DNA from: Volvox africanus
Lineage: Eukaryota; Chlorophyta; Chlorophyceae; Chlamydomonadales; Volvocaceae
DNA length: 64,000 bases
Assembly (NCBI GenBank): GCA_030268105.1
Contig: BSDZ01000058.1
Location: 1-64,000, forward strand
Direction of reading: 5' to 3'
Made by a program: the position numbers and the translations under genes. Under the pieces are notes generated by a model. It searched no databases and had not been told where the DNA came from. It worked only from the letters and a program-made list of their open reading frames with translations. Below are positions 1 to 12,499 of this stretch, in pieces (the first letter of the stretch is position 1; every line of letters starts with the position of its first letter).

Positions 1-3000
1 GGAGCCGTCGGTGGAAAGGTAAGTATCGGTTCCCTACCCCACTTCCCTCCCGGTCTCACTCCCTCCCTCCCGTGTGCCCTCCCTTCCTCCCTCCCTTCCC
101 CGTTGTCGGCGATGATGGTGGTGCTTTGTCGGCGGCGGTGGTGGTGGCGGTGGGGTTCGTGGAGCCGTCGGTGGAAAGGTAAGTATCGGTTCCCTACCCC
201 ACTTCGCTCCCGGTCTCACTCCCTCCCTCCCGTGTGCCCTCCCTTCCTCCCTCCCTTCCCCGTTGTCGGCGATGATGGTGGTGCTTTGTCGGCGGCGGTG
301 GTGGTGGCGGTGGGGTTCGTGGAGCCGTCGGTGGAAAGGTAAGTATCGGTTTCCTACCCCACTTCGCTCCCGGTCTCACTCCCTCCCTCCCATGTGCCCT
401 CCCTTCCTCCCTCCCTTCCCCGTTGTCGGCGATGATGGTGGTGCTTTGTCGGCGGCGGTGGTGGTGGCGGTGGGGTTCGTGGAGCCGTCGGTGGAAAGGT
501 AAGTATCGGTTCCCTACCCCACTTCCCTCCCGGTCTCACTCCTTCCCTCCCGTGTGCCCTCCCTTCCTCCCTCCCTTCCCTGTTGTCGGCGATGATGGTG
601 GTGCTTTGTCGGCGGCGGTGGTGGTGGCGGTGGGGTTCGTGGAGCCGTCGGTGGAAAGGTAAGTATCAGTTCCCTACCCCACTTCGCTCCCGGTCTCACT
701 CCCTCCCTCCCGTGTGCCCTCCCTTCCTCCCTCCCTTCCCCGTTGTCGGCGATGATGGTGGTGCTTTGTCGGCGGCGGTGGCGGTGGTGGCGGTGGGGTT
801 CGTGGAGCCGTCGGTGGAAAGGTAAGTATCGGTTCCCTACCCCGCTTCCCTCCCGGTCTCACTCCCTCCCTCCCGTGTGCCCTCCCTTCCTCCCTCCCTT
901 CCCCGTTGTCGGCGATGATGGTGGTGCTTTGTCGGCGGCGGTGGTGGTGGCGGTGGGGTTCGTGGAGCCGTCGGTGGAAAGGTAAGTATCGGTTCCCTAC
1001 CCCACTTCCCTCCCGGTCTCACTCCCTCCCTCCCATGTGCCCTCCCTTCCTCCCTCCCTTCCCCGTTGTCGGCGATGATGGTGGTGCTTTGTCGGCGGCG
1101 GTGGTGGTGGCGGTGGGGTTCGTGGAGCCGTCGGTGGAAAGGTAAGTATCGGTTCCCTACCCCACTTCGCTCCCGGTCTCACTCCCTCCCTCCCGTGTGC
1201 CCTCCCTTCCTCCCTCCCTTCCCCGTTGTCGGCGATGATGGTGGTGCTTTGTCGGCGGCGGTGGTGGTGGCGGTGGGGTTCGTGGAGCCGTCGGTGGAAA
1301 GGTAAGTATCAGTTCCCTACCCCACTTCGCTCCCGGTCTCACTCCCTCCCTCCCGTGTGCCCTCCCTTCCTCCCTCCCTTCCCCGTTGTCGGCGATGATG
1401 GTGGTGCTTTGTCGGCGGTGGCGGTGGTGGCGGTGGGGTTCGTGGAGCCGTCGGTGGAAAGGTAAGAATCGGTTCCCTACCCCACTTCGCTCCCGGTCTC
1501 ACTCCCTCCCTCCCGTGTGCCCTCCCTTCCTCCTTCCCCGTTGTCGGCGATGATGGTGGTGCTTTGTCGGCGGCCGTGGCGGTGGTGGCGGTGGGGTTCG
1601 TGGAGCCGTCGGGGGAAAGGTAAGTATCGGTTCCCTACCCCACTTCCCTCCCGGTCTCACTCCCTCCCTCCCGTGTGCCCTCCCTTCCTCCCTCCCTTCC
1701 CCGTTGTCGGCGATGATGGTGGTGCTTTGTCGTCGGCGGTGGTGGTGGCGGTGGGGTTTGTGGAGCCGTCGGTGGAAAGGTAAGTATCGGTTCCCTACCC
1801 CACTTCGCTCCCGGTCTCACTCCCTCCCTCCCGTGTGCCCTCCCTTCCTCCCTCCCTTCCCCGTTGTCGGCGATGATGGTGGTGCTTTGTCGGCGGCGGT
1901 GGTGGTGGCGGTGGGGTTCGTGGAGCCGTCGGTGGAAAGGTAAGTATCGGTTCCCTACCCCACTTCCCTCCCGGTCTCACTCCCTCCCTCCCGTGTGCCC
2001 TCCCTTCCTCCCTCCCTTCCCCGTTGTCGGCGATGATGGTGGTGCTTTGTCGGCGGCCGTGGCGGTGGTGGCGGTGGGGTTCGTGGAGCCGTCGGTGGAA
2101 AGGTAAGTATCGGTTCCCTACCCCACTTCCCTCCCGGTCTCACTCCCTCCCTCCCGTGTGCCCTCCCTTCCTCCCTCCCTTCCCCGTTGTCGGCGATGAT
2201 GGTGGTGCTTTGTCGGCGGCGGTGGTGGTGGCGGTGGGGTTCGTGGAGCCGTCGGTGGAAAGGTAAGTATCGGTTCCCTACCCCACTTCGCTCCCGGTCT
2301 CACTCCCTCCCTCCCGTGTGCCCTCCCTTCCTCCCTCCCTTCCCCGTTGTCGGCGATGATGGTGGTGCTTTGTCGGCGGCGGTGGTGGTGGCGGTGGGGT
2401 TCGTGGAGCCGTCGGTGGAAAGGTAAGTATCGGTTTCCTACCCCACTTCGCTCCCGGTCTCACTCCCTCCCTCCCATGTGCCCTCCCTTCCTCCCTCCCT
2501 TCCCCGTTGTCGGCGATGATGGTGGTGCTTTGTCGGCGGCGGTGGTGGTGGCGGTGGGGTTCGTGGAGCCGTCGGTGGAAAGGTAAGTATCGGTTCCCTA
2601 CCCCACTTCGCTCCCGGTCTCACTCCCTCCCTCCCGTGTGCCCTCCCTTCCTCCCTCCCTTCCCCGTTGTCGGCGATGATGGTGGTGCTTTGTCGGCGGC
2701 GGTGGTGGTGGCGGTGGGGTTCGTGGAGCCGTCGGTGGAAAGGTAAGTATCGGTTTCCTACCCCACTTCGCTCCCGGTCTCACTCCCTCCCTCCCATGTG
2801 CCCTCCCTTCCTCCCTCCCTTCCCCGTTGTCGGCGATGATGGTGGTGCTTTGTCGGCGGCGGTGGTGGTGGCGGTGGGGTTCGTGGAGCCGTCGGTGGAA
2901 AGGTAAGTATCGGTTTCCTACCCCACTTCGCTCCCGGTCTCACTCCCTCCCTCCCATGTGCCCTCCCTTCCTCCCTCCCTTCCCCGTTGTCGGCGATGAT

Positions 3001-5558
3001 GGTGGTGCTTTGTCGGCGGCGGTGGTGGTGGCGGTGGGGTTCGTGGAGCCGTCGGTGGAAAGGTAAGTATCGGTTCCCTACCCCACTTCCCTCCCGGTCT
3101 CACTCCTTCCCTCCCGTGTGCCCTCCCTTCCTCCCTCCCTTCCCTGTTGTCGGCGATGATGGTGGTGCTTTGTCGGCGGCGGTGGTGGTGGCGGTGGGGT
3201 TTGTGGAGCCGTCGGTGGAAAGGTAAGTATCAGTTCCCTACCCCACTTCGCTCCCGGTCTCACTCCCTCCCTCCCGTGTGCCCTCCCTTCCTCCCTCCCT
3301 TCCCCGTTGTCGGCGATGATGGTGGTGCTTTGTCGGCGGCGGTGGCGGTGGTGGCGGTGGGGTTCGTGGAGCCGTCGGTGGAAAGGTAAGTATCGGTTCC
3401 CTACCCCACTTCCCTCCCGGTCTCACTCCCTCCCTCCCGTGTGCCCTCCCTTCCTCCCTCCCTTCCCCGTTGTCGGCGATGATGGTGGTGCTTTGTCGGC
3501 GGCGGTGGTGGTGGCGGTGGGGTTCGTGGAGCCGTCGGTGGAAAGGTAAGTATCGGTTCCCTACCCCACTTCGCTCCCGGTCTCACTCCCTCCCTCCCGT
3601 GTGCCCTCCCTTCCTCCCTCCCTTCCCCGTTGTCGGCGATGATGGTGGTGCTTTGTCGGCGGCGGTGGTGGTGGCGGTGGGGTTCGTGGAGCCGTCGGTG
3701 GAAAGGTAAGTATCGGTTCCCTACCCCACTTCGCTCCCGGTCTCACTCCCTCCCACCCGTGTGCCCTCCCTTCCTCCCTCCCTTCCCCGTTGTCGGCGAT
3801 GATGGTGGTGCTTTGTCGGCGGCGGTGGTGGTGGCGGTGGGGTTCGTGGAGCCGTCGGTGGAAAGGTAAGTATCGGTTCCCTACCCCACTTCGCTCCCGG
3901 TCTCACTCCCTCCCTCCCGTGTGCCCTCCCTTCTTCCCTCCCTTCCCCGTTGTCGGCGATGATGGTGGTGCTTTGTCGGCGGCGGTGGTGGTGGCGGTGG
4001 GGTTCGTGGAGCCGTCGGTGGAAAGGTAAGAATCGGTTCCCTACCCCACTTCGCTCCCGGTCTCCCTCCCTCCCGTGTGCCCTCCCTTCCTCCCTCCCTT
4101 CCCCGTTGTCGGCGATGATGGTGGTGCTTTGTCGGCGGCGGTGGCGGTGGTGGCGGTGGGTTTCGTGGAGCCGTCGGGGGAAAGGTACGTATCGGTTCCC
4201 TACCCCACTTCCCTCCCGGTCTCACTCCCTCCCTCCCGTGTGCCCTCCCTTCCTCCCTCCCTTCCCCGTTGTCGGCGATGATGGTGGTGCTTTGTCGGCG
4301 GCGGTGGCGGTGGTGGCGGTGGGGTTCGTGGAGCCGTCGGTGGAAAGGTAAGTATCGGTTCCCTACCCCACTTCCCTCCCGGTCTCACTCCCTCCCTCCC
4401 GTGTGCCCTCCCTTCCTCCCTCCCTTCCCCGTTGTCGGCGATGATGGTGGTGCTTTGTCGGCGGCGGTGGTGGTGGCGGTGGGGTTCGTGGAGCCGTCGG
4501 TGGAAAGGTAAGTATCGGTTCCCTACCCCACTTCCCTCCCGGTCTCACTCCTTCCCTCCCGTGTGCCCTCCCTTCCTCCCTCCCTTCCCCGTTGTCGGCG
4601 ATGATGGTGGTGCTTTGTCGGCGGCGGTGGCGGTGGTGGCGGTGGGGTTCGTGGAGCCGTCGGTGGAAAGGTAAGTATCGGTTCCCTACCCCACTTCGCT
4701 CCCGGTCTTACTCCCTCCCTTCCGTGTGCCCTCCCTTCCTCCCTCCCTTCCCCGTTGTCGGCGATGATGGTGGTGCTTTGTCGGCGGCGGTGGCGGTGGT
4801 GGCGGTGGGGTTCGTGGAGCCGTCGGTGGAAAGGTAAGTATCGGTTCCCTACCCCACTTCCCTCCCGGTCTCACTCCCTCCCTCCCATGTGCCCTCCCTT
4901 CCTCCCTCCCTTCCCCGTTGTCGGCAATGATGGTGGTGCTTTGTCGGCGGCGGTGGCGGTGGTGGCGGTGGGGTTCGTGGAGCCGTCGGTGGAAAGGTAA
5001 GTATCGGATCCCTACCCCACTTCCCTCCCGGTCTCACTCCCTCCCTCCCGTGTGCCCTCCCTTCCTCCCTCCCTTCCCCGTTGTCGGCGATGATGGTGAT
5101 GCTTTGTCGGCGGCTGTGGTGGTGGCGGTGGGGTTCGTGGAGCCGTCGGTGGAAAGGTAAGTATCGGTTCCCTACCCCACTTCGCTCCCGGTCTCACTCC
5201 CTCCCTCCCGTGTGCCCTCCCTTCCTCCCTCCCTTCCCCGTTGTCGGCGATGATGGTGGTGCTTTGTCGGCGGCGGTGGTGGTGGCGGTGGGGTTCGTGG
5301 AGCCGTCGGTGGAAAGGTAAGTATCGGTTCCCTACCCCACTTCGCTCCCGGTCTCACTCCCTCCCTCCCGTGTGCCCTCCCTTCCTCCCTCCCTTCCCCG
5401 TTGTCGGCGATGATGGTGGTGCTTTGTCGGTGGCGGTGGCGGTGGTGGCGGTGGGGTTCGTGGAGCCGTCGTTGAAAGGTAAGTATCGGTTCCCTACCCC
5501 ACTTCGCTCCCGGTCTCACTCTCTCCCTCTTGTGTGCCCTCCCTTCCTGCCTACCTTC
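1..5558. repeat. 160-bp satellite array, left part
   Basis: About 34 head-to-tail units run from the window edge to the retrotransposon at 5559, so the array probably continues to the left. The basic unit is 160 bp. Some units are 163 bp because of one extra GGC/GGT triplet in the GGT/GGC-rich stretch. Each unit has a C/T-rich half (CTCCC and CTTCC runs), the conserved core GTTGTCGGCGATGATGG, a G-rich half, and GGAAAGGTAAGTAT, which reads as a strong 5' splice site. Because 160 is not a multiple of three, no frame runs through the array. The many short ORFs on both strands are repeat by-products. Multi-unit blocks recur: 353-1000 matches 2917-3560, and the units at 103-423 match those at 2187-2507. 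This shows higher-order duplication. Confidence 0.97.
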
Positions 5559-6369
5559 TGCTGTACGTGGGTTCAATCACCGTTTACATTTATGAAGGCC
5601 GCAATGCATTCAGATATCATGAAGCATAATACAATCATATTAGCATGATACTTGAGTATATCTAGCTAATTAGGCATGTCGCATCATCATTCACGACATC
5701 GCGCTGTCGGTCAACATGTTTGACTCGAGGCTGATAATTATTGCGCAATCTATCCATTGGCATATTATTTCACGTAATAATACTTTGAATAGTATTACCT
5801 CATCTGTGTCATAAACCATACGCGTATGCAAGAATGCGACGATCGTGATGGTTGGGTCAGCAACCGAATATCGATATTCGGACCTTTGCATATTGCAGGC
5901 GTTGCATCCAATAATATCACGAATGACACGATATTTAGAGCAGTCTCACCAAGGTACTCACACGTGAGATCGTAATCCAGTGAGACCTGTACTGCACATC
6001 GGTATCGCGACGTGATAGGTGCGAGGACGGCCGCCTAGAGACCGAAGTCGGTGCAACGCTAACTTTGGACCAAGTATTCGAGTACTTAACTCTATTCGAT
6101 ACGCATACATACGATAATCATTTACATTCGGCCTGAGCTATTCTAGCATTCCATCTGCAGCCGAGTGATGAACATTGCCCACGGGGTCTGACGGCAGACT
6201 GTAATCCTGTAACTGAAGAACATTGTATGTTGAATCTTTCCTTGCTATTGAGTCTTCCGCTGTCTACTTTTGGCATTGGCTTGCCTTGCTGTTCGTAAGC
6301 TTGGTATGCATGCAGCTAACACCTAGACGTGCAGAGCTAATACACGATTGAAGAAGGAAGGATACAACA
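5559..6369 (+). repeat. 5' LTR of element A
   Basis: This 811-bp LTR begins TG and ends ACAACA. It matches 35308-36112 over its whole length with scattered substitutions and small indels. One example is ACGATCGTGATGG here against GCGATGG in the 3' copy. The first bases are TGCTG here and TGTTG in the 3' LTR, so the 5' terminus has one mutation. Confidence 0.95.
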
Positions 6370-6373
6370 AATT

Positions 6374-6385
6374 TGGTATCAAGAC
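6374..6385 (+). other. Primer-binding site of element A
   Basis: TGGTATCAAGAC lies four bases after the 5' LTR. It resembles the primer-binding sites complementary to the 3' end of initiator-methionine tRNA used by many plant and algal gypsy and copia elements. The same motif follows the LTRs of B1 (13336), B4 (27554) and C (minus strand, about 25303). Confidence 0.8.
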
Positions 6386-6437
6386 CTGGTTGAATCATGA
6401 TGGTTGCATTGTCCCTCATCGGAAGTAGGTTCTCGCG

Positions 6438-8074
6438 ATGGCAATCGACGACGACACTCGCCGCAGCCCTTTAGACACCTTCGCAGAGGATCTCGGCCAC
6501 GCTGTTCTGGACGCCGCCGCTTCTGGTTTGTGAATTTAGACACCTGCTGAGAAATAGTTGCTGCATTCTCGTTGCGAATCTGGCACTGTGAGTTGCAGGT
6601 GAACGTACGCCAACACTGAATGCGGTATTGGCTGGACAATATTTGAACGAGGAACAAATCAAGGCTTTGATCCAGAAAACTACTGAAATAAAGGACAACC
6701 TGACGGACTATATCGCTTATCTCCTTGGTCTACTTGGGAGCTCTGTCGGTACGCGAATAGTCACAAATTCCTCTTACGTTACGTTGCTCTCAGGTTTATA
6801 GTAAATTCCTGTCTGCCCGAATAAGCTCGTGCTTCATGTCGGGACGCGAAGATAGTTCCTATCTGGGCACCGCCAGCCAGCCCGATGGCGGCCTCGCTAC
6901 TATAACTGCTTTTGCTGATCCCGATACCGTTGGGACTCGTCTTATGTCTGATCCTACCGTCCTTCAGATCCCTTCGCATTTGATTGTACCACTGTCGGCA
7001 GCGGCTACAACAAGTGAGGGAGTCGGAGTACAACAGGCCCCGGTAACACCCGCGGTTCAAGAACCTGTTGGAATACCGGAGGTAATGAAGTTGACTATCC
7101 CCGTGCCTAAGCTCAATATTTCCGCTGACGAAAAGGCAAAGATTTCAGGACATAGCGTCGCGGATAGGACACGGGCTTACGTTCGTGATACTAGGCAGTA
7201 TTTGCAAGCGGTGCACGGCGGGGGATGCGACTCCATTAAATGCCTGTTTGTCGGGAATACCCTCAAGGGTGTTGACAAGGACTGGTATGATGAATGGACA
7301 ACCGCTAGGGGCAAGTATACGTTTGATAACTTGATTGATGCTCTCCTCGCTCGTTTTGCTACGGAAGTTCGCTCACGTGGCAACGAGGCTCGTAAGACGC
7401 TGGCACAAGGCACGTACCACATGCGTCCACATGAAACTGTTCCTGCTTATCAGTCCCGCTTCGAGGCGCTGATAACACCTATCGTTAACTTTCCTGAAGA
7501 GGATCGTATCTTTTGGTTCCATCGCGGTCTTACTGAATCCCTTGCACGATGGTGCGCCACTGACCTTAGCGGAATTCCTTTCCAATCTTATGATGCCTTG
7601 GTAGCTTTTGCTAGAGGTGCAGAAGTTAGACATTTGGCGGGCAAGGACGTTAAACAATTTAACCCTCGCGTTCACGTGATGCGAGCGCAGGAACTGCCTT
7701 CGGAGTTGACGCCAAAGGACCAGGGTCCTGACCGCCAACGCCCCGCGGCAACCATGCATACCGTTCGTAAGGAAAGGCGGTATGACAATCACGGACGCCA
7801 CAACCCAAGTAATCGTGGGTCTGTGGGAGCTGGGCCGAGCTCTGGCCATGCTAAAGGCAAACGAAGAGGGAGCACGCCATCTGTAGCTGCAATGCAGAAC
7901 GCGGCTCCTAGTGTTAAGAAACCCCGGACAGATGATCCGTACATGCAAAAGTGGGAGTGCTGACGCTCGGAGTTTGACCATCGGAAGTTTGCTAATCTTT
8001 GTTTGCGGTGTGCGGGAGAACACCCTACCCGCGAGTGCCCCCTTTTGCCACCTTTCGTACCGAAGACGACCTAG
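6438..8074 (+). pseudogene. Element A Gag (broken, probably spliced at its N-terminus)
   Basis: Gag packages the element RNA into virus-like particles. The main open frame runs from the ATG at 6836. Two upstream exon-like pieces are conserved with family B: 6438-6525 (starts MAIDDDTRR, contains DTFAEDLG) and one from 6599 (contains IQKTTEIKD). They have GT and AG at the expected ends, so the 5' part of Gag is probably spliced. The capsid core has the family blocks FVGNTLKG, LLARFATEV and AYQSRFEAL. A TGA at 7961-7963 cuts the frame just before the zinc knuckle CLRCAGEHPTREC. The frame would otherwise reach the Gag-terminal TAG at 8072-8074. Pol follows in the same frame. Confidence 0.85.
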
Positions 8075-9783
8075 GAAGTTGCCCGGGATGTGGAGGAAGG
8101 GACTTCTCCCGGGATAGAAGAAGGTGAATGTGGCCGCTGGCCGTCGTTACACCCCACAGTGAGGGCCCTTTTACCTGCTGTTTTCGGACAAATGGAGCGG
8201 GCTATCGAGCGACGTTTTTCGCTCGACGGGCGCACGGGACTAAACCACTTCGACCCGTTGTGTAATTTATTTGCGCCGCGTTGCCCCCTTTCTTCCCTCA
8301 ATTTATCGGGCCACACTTCTCTACTTATCCCTTCATCTTTCCGTGAGCTGTGCGAACAGCTCGCCAGGTACAAGAAGTACCGCCGTCGAAATCCGGACAC
8401 TGCAGCTTGCATATTAATTCCCTCTTTTTGCCAACGTAAAGTGGCGTCTTTGTGGGAAGGTATGCAATGTGTCCTCCGATTCGAGTTGGGCACCGCTCTG
8501 TTTAATGGTGTGGATGTGACGGGCAAACCGACGATGTTGCCTAAACTACCTTACGCTGCTGAAGTGTGGTTTGAGGCTCCTCTTTTGAGTCCTACCAGGT
8601 TCGAGCCTGCTATAGGATCCCTTTTATTGTCTGCGGAGTCGACTCCGACAGGGAATCGCGTCCCTATTATCGAGATCGGCCTCGGAGGTCGACTGGTGAA
8701 GGCGCTTGTGGATACTGGCGCCAGTCACGACTTCATCTCGGCAAAGGAGGTGAGTGATTTGGGGTTGACCCCTCAGTCGTCTGATTGTGCACAGGTTACG
8801 ATCCCTAATGGAGGAAAGCATCCTATCGTGGGCAGGATCACCCTGAGCCTATCGATAGGCCCTCTGCTTGTTAGGGCCCAACCGTATGTGCTACAAGGTC
8901 TCTCGGAGACAGCACAGTACATTCTGGGTGCCGCGACATTATGACAGTACCGTGCGCGCATCGATATGGAGTCCACCACACTTAGTTTGTGCAAAGGGAA
9001 CCTATCGACTAAGGAACCTTTCCTGTCGTACCAAGATGTCACACCAGAGGAGGGCGGAATTGTTGCGGAGCCTGAGGTTAACTTCGCTTTGACGGTGATC
9101 GTCAGCGGAAAACAAGAACCCAAGCTAATTGGGCGCAAGGAAACCAATAAGATGATACGGAAAGGTGCCCATGTGTTGCTTGTGAGGCTACGGGTGCAAT
9201 TGAATGCTACCACCGCGCAGTCCACCGTGAAGGATCTTGAGGTCGAAGCCCTCCTGCATAAATATGCTGATGTTTTTCATGACATCCCAGGGCTCCCACC
9301 TATGCGGCCTGTTGACCATACAATCCCTCTTGTGCCCGGAGCACAACCCGTTTCACGACCTATGTACAGGTTAAGCCCGTTGGAGCTGGATGAAGTGAAA
9401 CGGCAAGTGAGGGATCTGCTCGCAAAGGGTATGATTCGGCCCAGCACATCGCCATATTCTGCACCGATACTGTTTGTCGGTAAGAAGGATGGGACGTTGC
9501 GTATGTGCATTGATTATAGGGGCTTGAATGCGACTACGATTAAAAATCGCTACCCTTTGCCGCGCATCGATGACCTGCTCGATAAGCTGAAAGGCTCAGC
9601 TTATTTTTCCTTGATTGACCTTCAACAAGGATATAATCAGATACGCATCGCTGCCTCTGATATTCTGAAAACCGCTTTCCAGACTCCCTTTGGTCACTTC
9701 AAGTACACAGTCTTGTTGTTTGGACTTACTAATGCGCCCGCCACATTTCAAGCAGTGATGGATCGCATGTTCAGACCATATAT
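8075..9783 (+). pseudogene. Element A Pol, first copy: protease and truncated RT
   Basis: This is in frame with Gag after the TAG. It carries a long pre-protease region, the protease motif DTGA at 8711-8722, and the RT start with blocks [17 protein letters not shown] and [15 protein letters not shown] at 8942-8944, which is CGA in the second copy, breaks it after the protease. The RT stops at 9783, before the YLDD active site. The block 8609-9783 is repeated at 10252-11426 with roughly 1 per cent divergence, so this is the superseded copy of a partial tandem duplication. Confidence 0.85.
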
Positions 9784-10251
9784 AGCAAAGTGAGCGACAT
9801 GCACGTACACACAGAGTGGGTGCCCGTTGGCAGCTGCTGTTAGGTACCAACTGGATATCTTGGCTAGGGATTACGTCACGATCCGTTGTTGCATGTATCC
9901 TCGAGAGGGATCGTCAAGCCGCGTAACGGACCTGATGGATGAGTCCCCTCAGGGAAGTACGTGAACGAATCCTCAGTGCACGATCTTCCCACATGCACAT
10001 TGGGACCCTGACCCCGTGACCCGCCGCGCGCGTCAACACCCAGGGCACCTCCGCTGCTGACGTGAGAGCGTGCATTTTCACGAGCTGCAGCACAACATTG
10101 GTCTCCGCCACGCACACAGATGATCGTGTGAAATGTGGTTGTGTTTGTTTGTGTGTACGTGCATACATTCATTCCTGACGAATCCCAATCAATACATGCC
10201 GCCATCCCGAACATTGTGCATCCATACCCACCGTCACCAGGACTGTGTACC
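9784..10251. other. 468-bp spacer inside the duplicated Pol block of element A
   Basis: This sequence has no similarity I can see to A, B or C and holds no convincing gene. It separates the two protease-RT copies. A perfect 14-bp inverted pair (TGCACGTACACACA near 9801 and its complement near 10154) lies inside it. It may be filler captured during break repair or a remnant of another element. Confidence 0.6.
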
Positions 10252-12499
10252 GCTATAGGATCCCTTTTATTGTCTGCGGAGTCGACTCCGACAGGGAATC
10301 GCGTCCCTATTATCGAGATCGGCCTCGGAGGTCGACTGGTGAAGGCGCTTGTGGATACTGGCGCCAGTGACGACTTCATCTCGGCAAAGGAGGTGAGTGA
10401 TTTGGGGTTGACCCCTCAGTCGTCTGATTGTGCACAGGTTACCCTCACTAATGGAGGAAAGCATCCCATCGTGGGCAGGATCACCCTGAGCCTATCGATA
10501 GGCCCTCTGCGTGTTAGGGCCCAACCGTATGTGCTACAAGGTCTCTCGGAGACAGCACAGTACATTCTGGGTGCCGCGACATTACGACAGTACCGGGCGT
10601 GCATCGATATGGAGTCCACCACACTTAGTTTGTGCAAAGGGAACCTATCGACTAAGGTACCTTTCTTGTCGTACCAAGATGTCACACCAGAGGAGGGCGG
10701 AATTGTTGCGGAGCCTGAGGTTAACTTCGCTTTGACGGTGATCGTCAGCGGAAAACAAGAACCCAAGCTAATTGGGCGCAAGGAAACCAATAAGATGATA
10801 CGGAAAGGTGCCCATGTGTTGCTTGTGAGGCTACGGGAACAATTGAATGCTACCACCGCGCAGTCCACCGTGAAGGATCTTGAGGTCGAAGCCCTCCTGC
10901 ATAAATATGCTGATGTTTTTCATGACATCCCAGGGCTCCCACCTATGCGGCCTGTTGACCATACAATCCCTCTTGTGCCCGGAGCACAACCCGTTTCACG
11001 ACCTATGTACAGGTTAAGCCCGTTGGAGCTGGATGAAGTGAAACGGCAAGTGAGGGATCTGCTCGCAAAGGGTATGATTTGGCCCAGCACATCGCCATAT
11101 TCTGCACCGATACTGTTTGTCGGTAAGAAGGATGGGACGTTGCGTATGTGCATTGATTATAGGGGCTTGAATGCGACTACGATTAAAAATCGCTACCCTT
11201 TGCCGCGCATCGATGACCTGCTCGATAAGCTGAAAGGCTCAGCTTATTTTTCCTTGATTGACCTTCAACAAGGATATAATCAGATACGCATCGCTGCCTC
11301 TGATATTCCGAAAACCGCTTTCCGGACTCCCTTTGGTCACTTCGAGTACACAGTCTTGTTGTTTGGACTTACTAATGCGCCCGCCACATTTCAAGCAGTG
11401 ATGGATCGCATGTTCAGACCATATATTGACAGGTTCGTCGTTTGCTATTTGGATGATATTTTAATATATTCCAGAACACGCGAGGAGCACCTGAAGCATC
11501 TCGAGCTCTTGCTTGAGGTGATGAAGCGGGAGCAATTGTTTGCTAAACACGCCAAGTGTTTTTGGGCGCAGCCGCAAGTGGAGTATTTGGGCCACATCGT
11601 GTCGGCCACTGGGGTCAGGATGGATCCACGGAAGGTAGCTGTGGTTCGCGAATGGCCCGCGCCTCAGAACCTCACCGAACTACGCCGGTTCTTGGGTTTG
11701 ACTAACTACTTCCGTAAGTTTATTAAAAATTATTCCATTATTGCGGCCCCGCTTACGAATTTGACGAAGAAAGGAGGTTTCGTTTCTCTCGAAGCCTGGA
11801 CATCCATGTGTCAGCGGGCATTCGAAGAGCTCAAGCGAATCGTCGCCGACGATGTTACCCTCTCTTTCCCTGATCACTCGTTGCCATTCCGTGTTGAAGT
11901 TGTATCGGATGCTTCCTTGCATGGAAGCGGCGCTGTATTGTTGCAGGAAGGATGAATCGCCTTCACGAGTAAGAAGTTTTCGGGTGTGGAGACCCAATAT
12001 ACAACCAGAGAGCAGGAGCTGTTGGCAGCTCTACATGCTTTGAAGGAATGGTGTTGTTACCTCGAGGGCCGCCCTTTTATGCTGAAGACCGATCATAAGC
12101 CGCTGACATTCTTGCAGAGTGTCCCTACGCTTAACCGACGACAAGCCTGGTGGATGGAGTATCTGTCTCGTTTCGACTGTACATGGGAGTATATCGCCGG
12201 CAGGATAAATATTGCTGACACTCTCAGTCGACATCCATCATTACATGCTGCAATTTTGGCAGCACAGGTTACTCGTTCACGCAGTCAGGAGGTGCCGATA
12301 GCAGCGGACCTTGCGCAGCGACTCAAGGTGGCATATGAAGTGGATCCATGGTTCGCTTCGCCCAACAATGTGGAACATTTGCACAAGCGCAACGATTTGT
12401 GGATACGGCAGGATGGCTCGACCACACAAATCGTCGTGCCAAACGACGACGCTTTGCGCTACGATATTCTTGCACGGTTCCACGAGGACCCGTTGGCAG
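10252..12499 (+). pseudogene. Element A Pol, second copy: protease, RT, RNase H, start of integrase
   Basis: This copy carries protease DTGASDD from 10354, RT with YLDD at 11446-11457, the thumb/connection, RNase H starting VEVVSDAS, and the integrase zinc-finger lead-in up to HEDPLA. One in-frame TGA at 11953-11955 interrupts RNase H. The frame then continues unchanged to 12499, where element B1 is inserted. The next part of the integrase is at 19059-19295 and the rest at 34193-35248. The protease and RT are better preserved here than in the first copy. Confidence 0.85.

Noticed and set aside
1..5558. CRISPR array
   Set aside because: Repeats are contiguous with no unique spacers, and the context is eukaryotic.
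34..5648. Dozens of 60-135 codon ORFs on both strands in the satellite
   Set aside because: They recur at the repeat period, shift frame each 160-bp unit and translate to low-complexity sequence. They are products of the repeat.
9925..9965. Hammerhead-ribozyme-like string near CTGATGGATGAGTCC
   Set aside because: The conserved core has an extra base and I could not place the third stem or a cleavage site.
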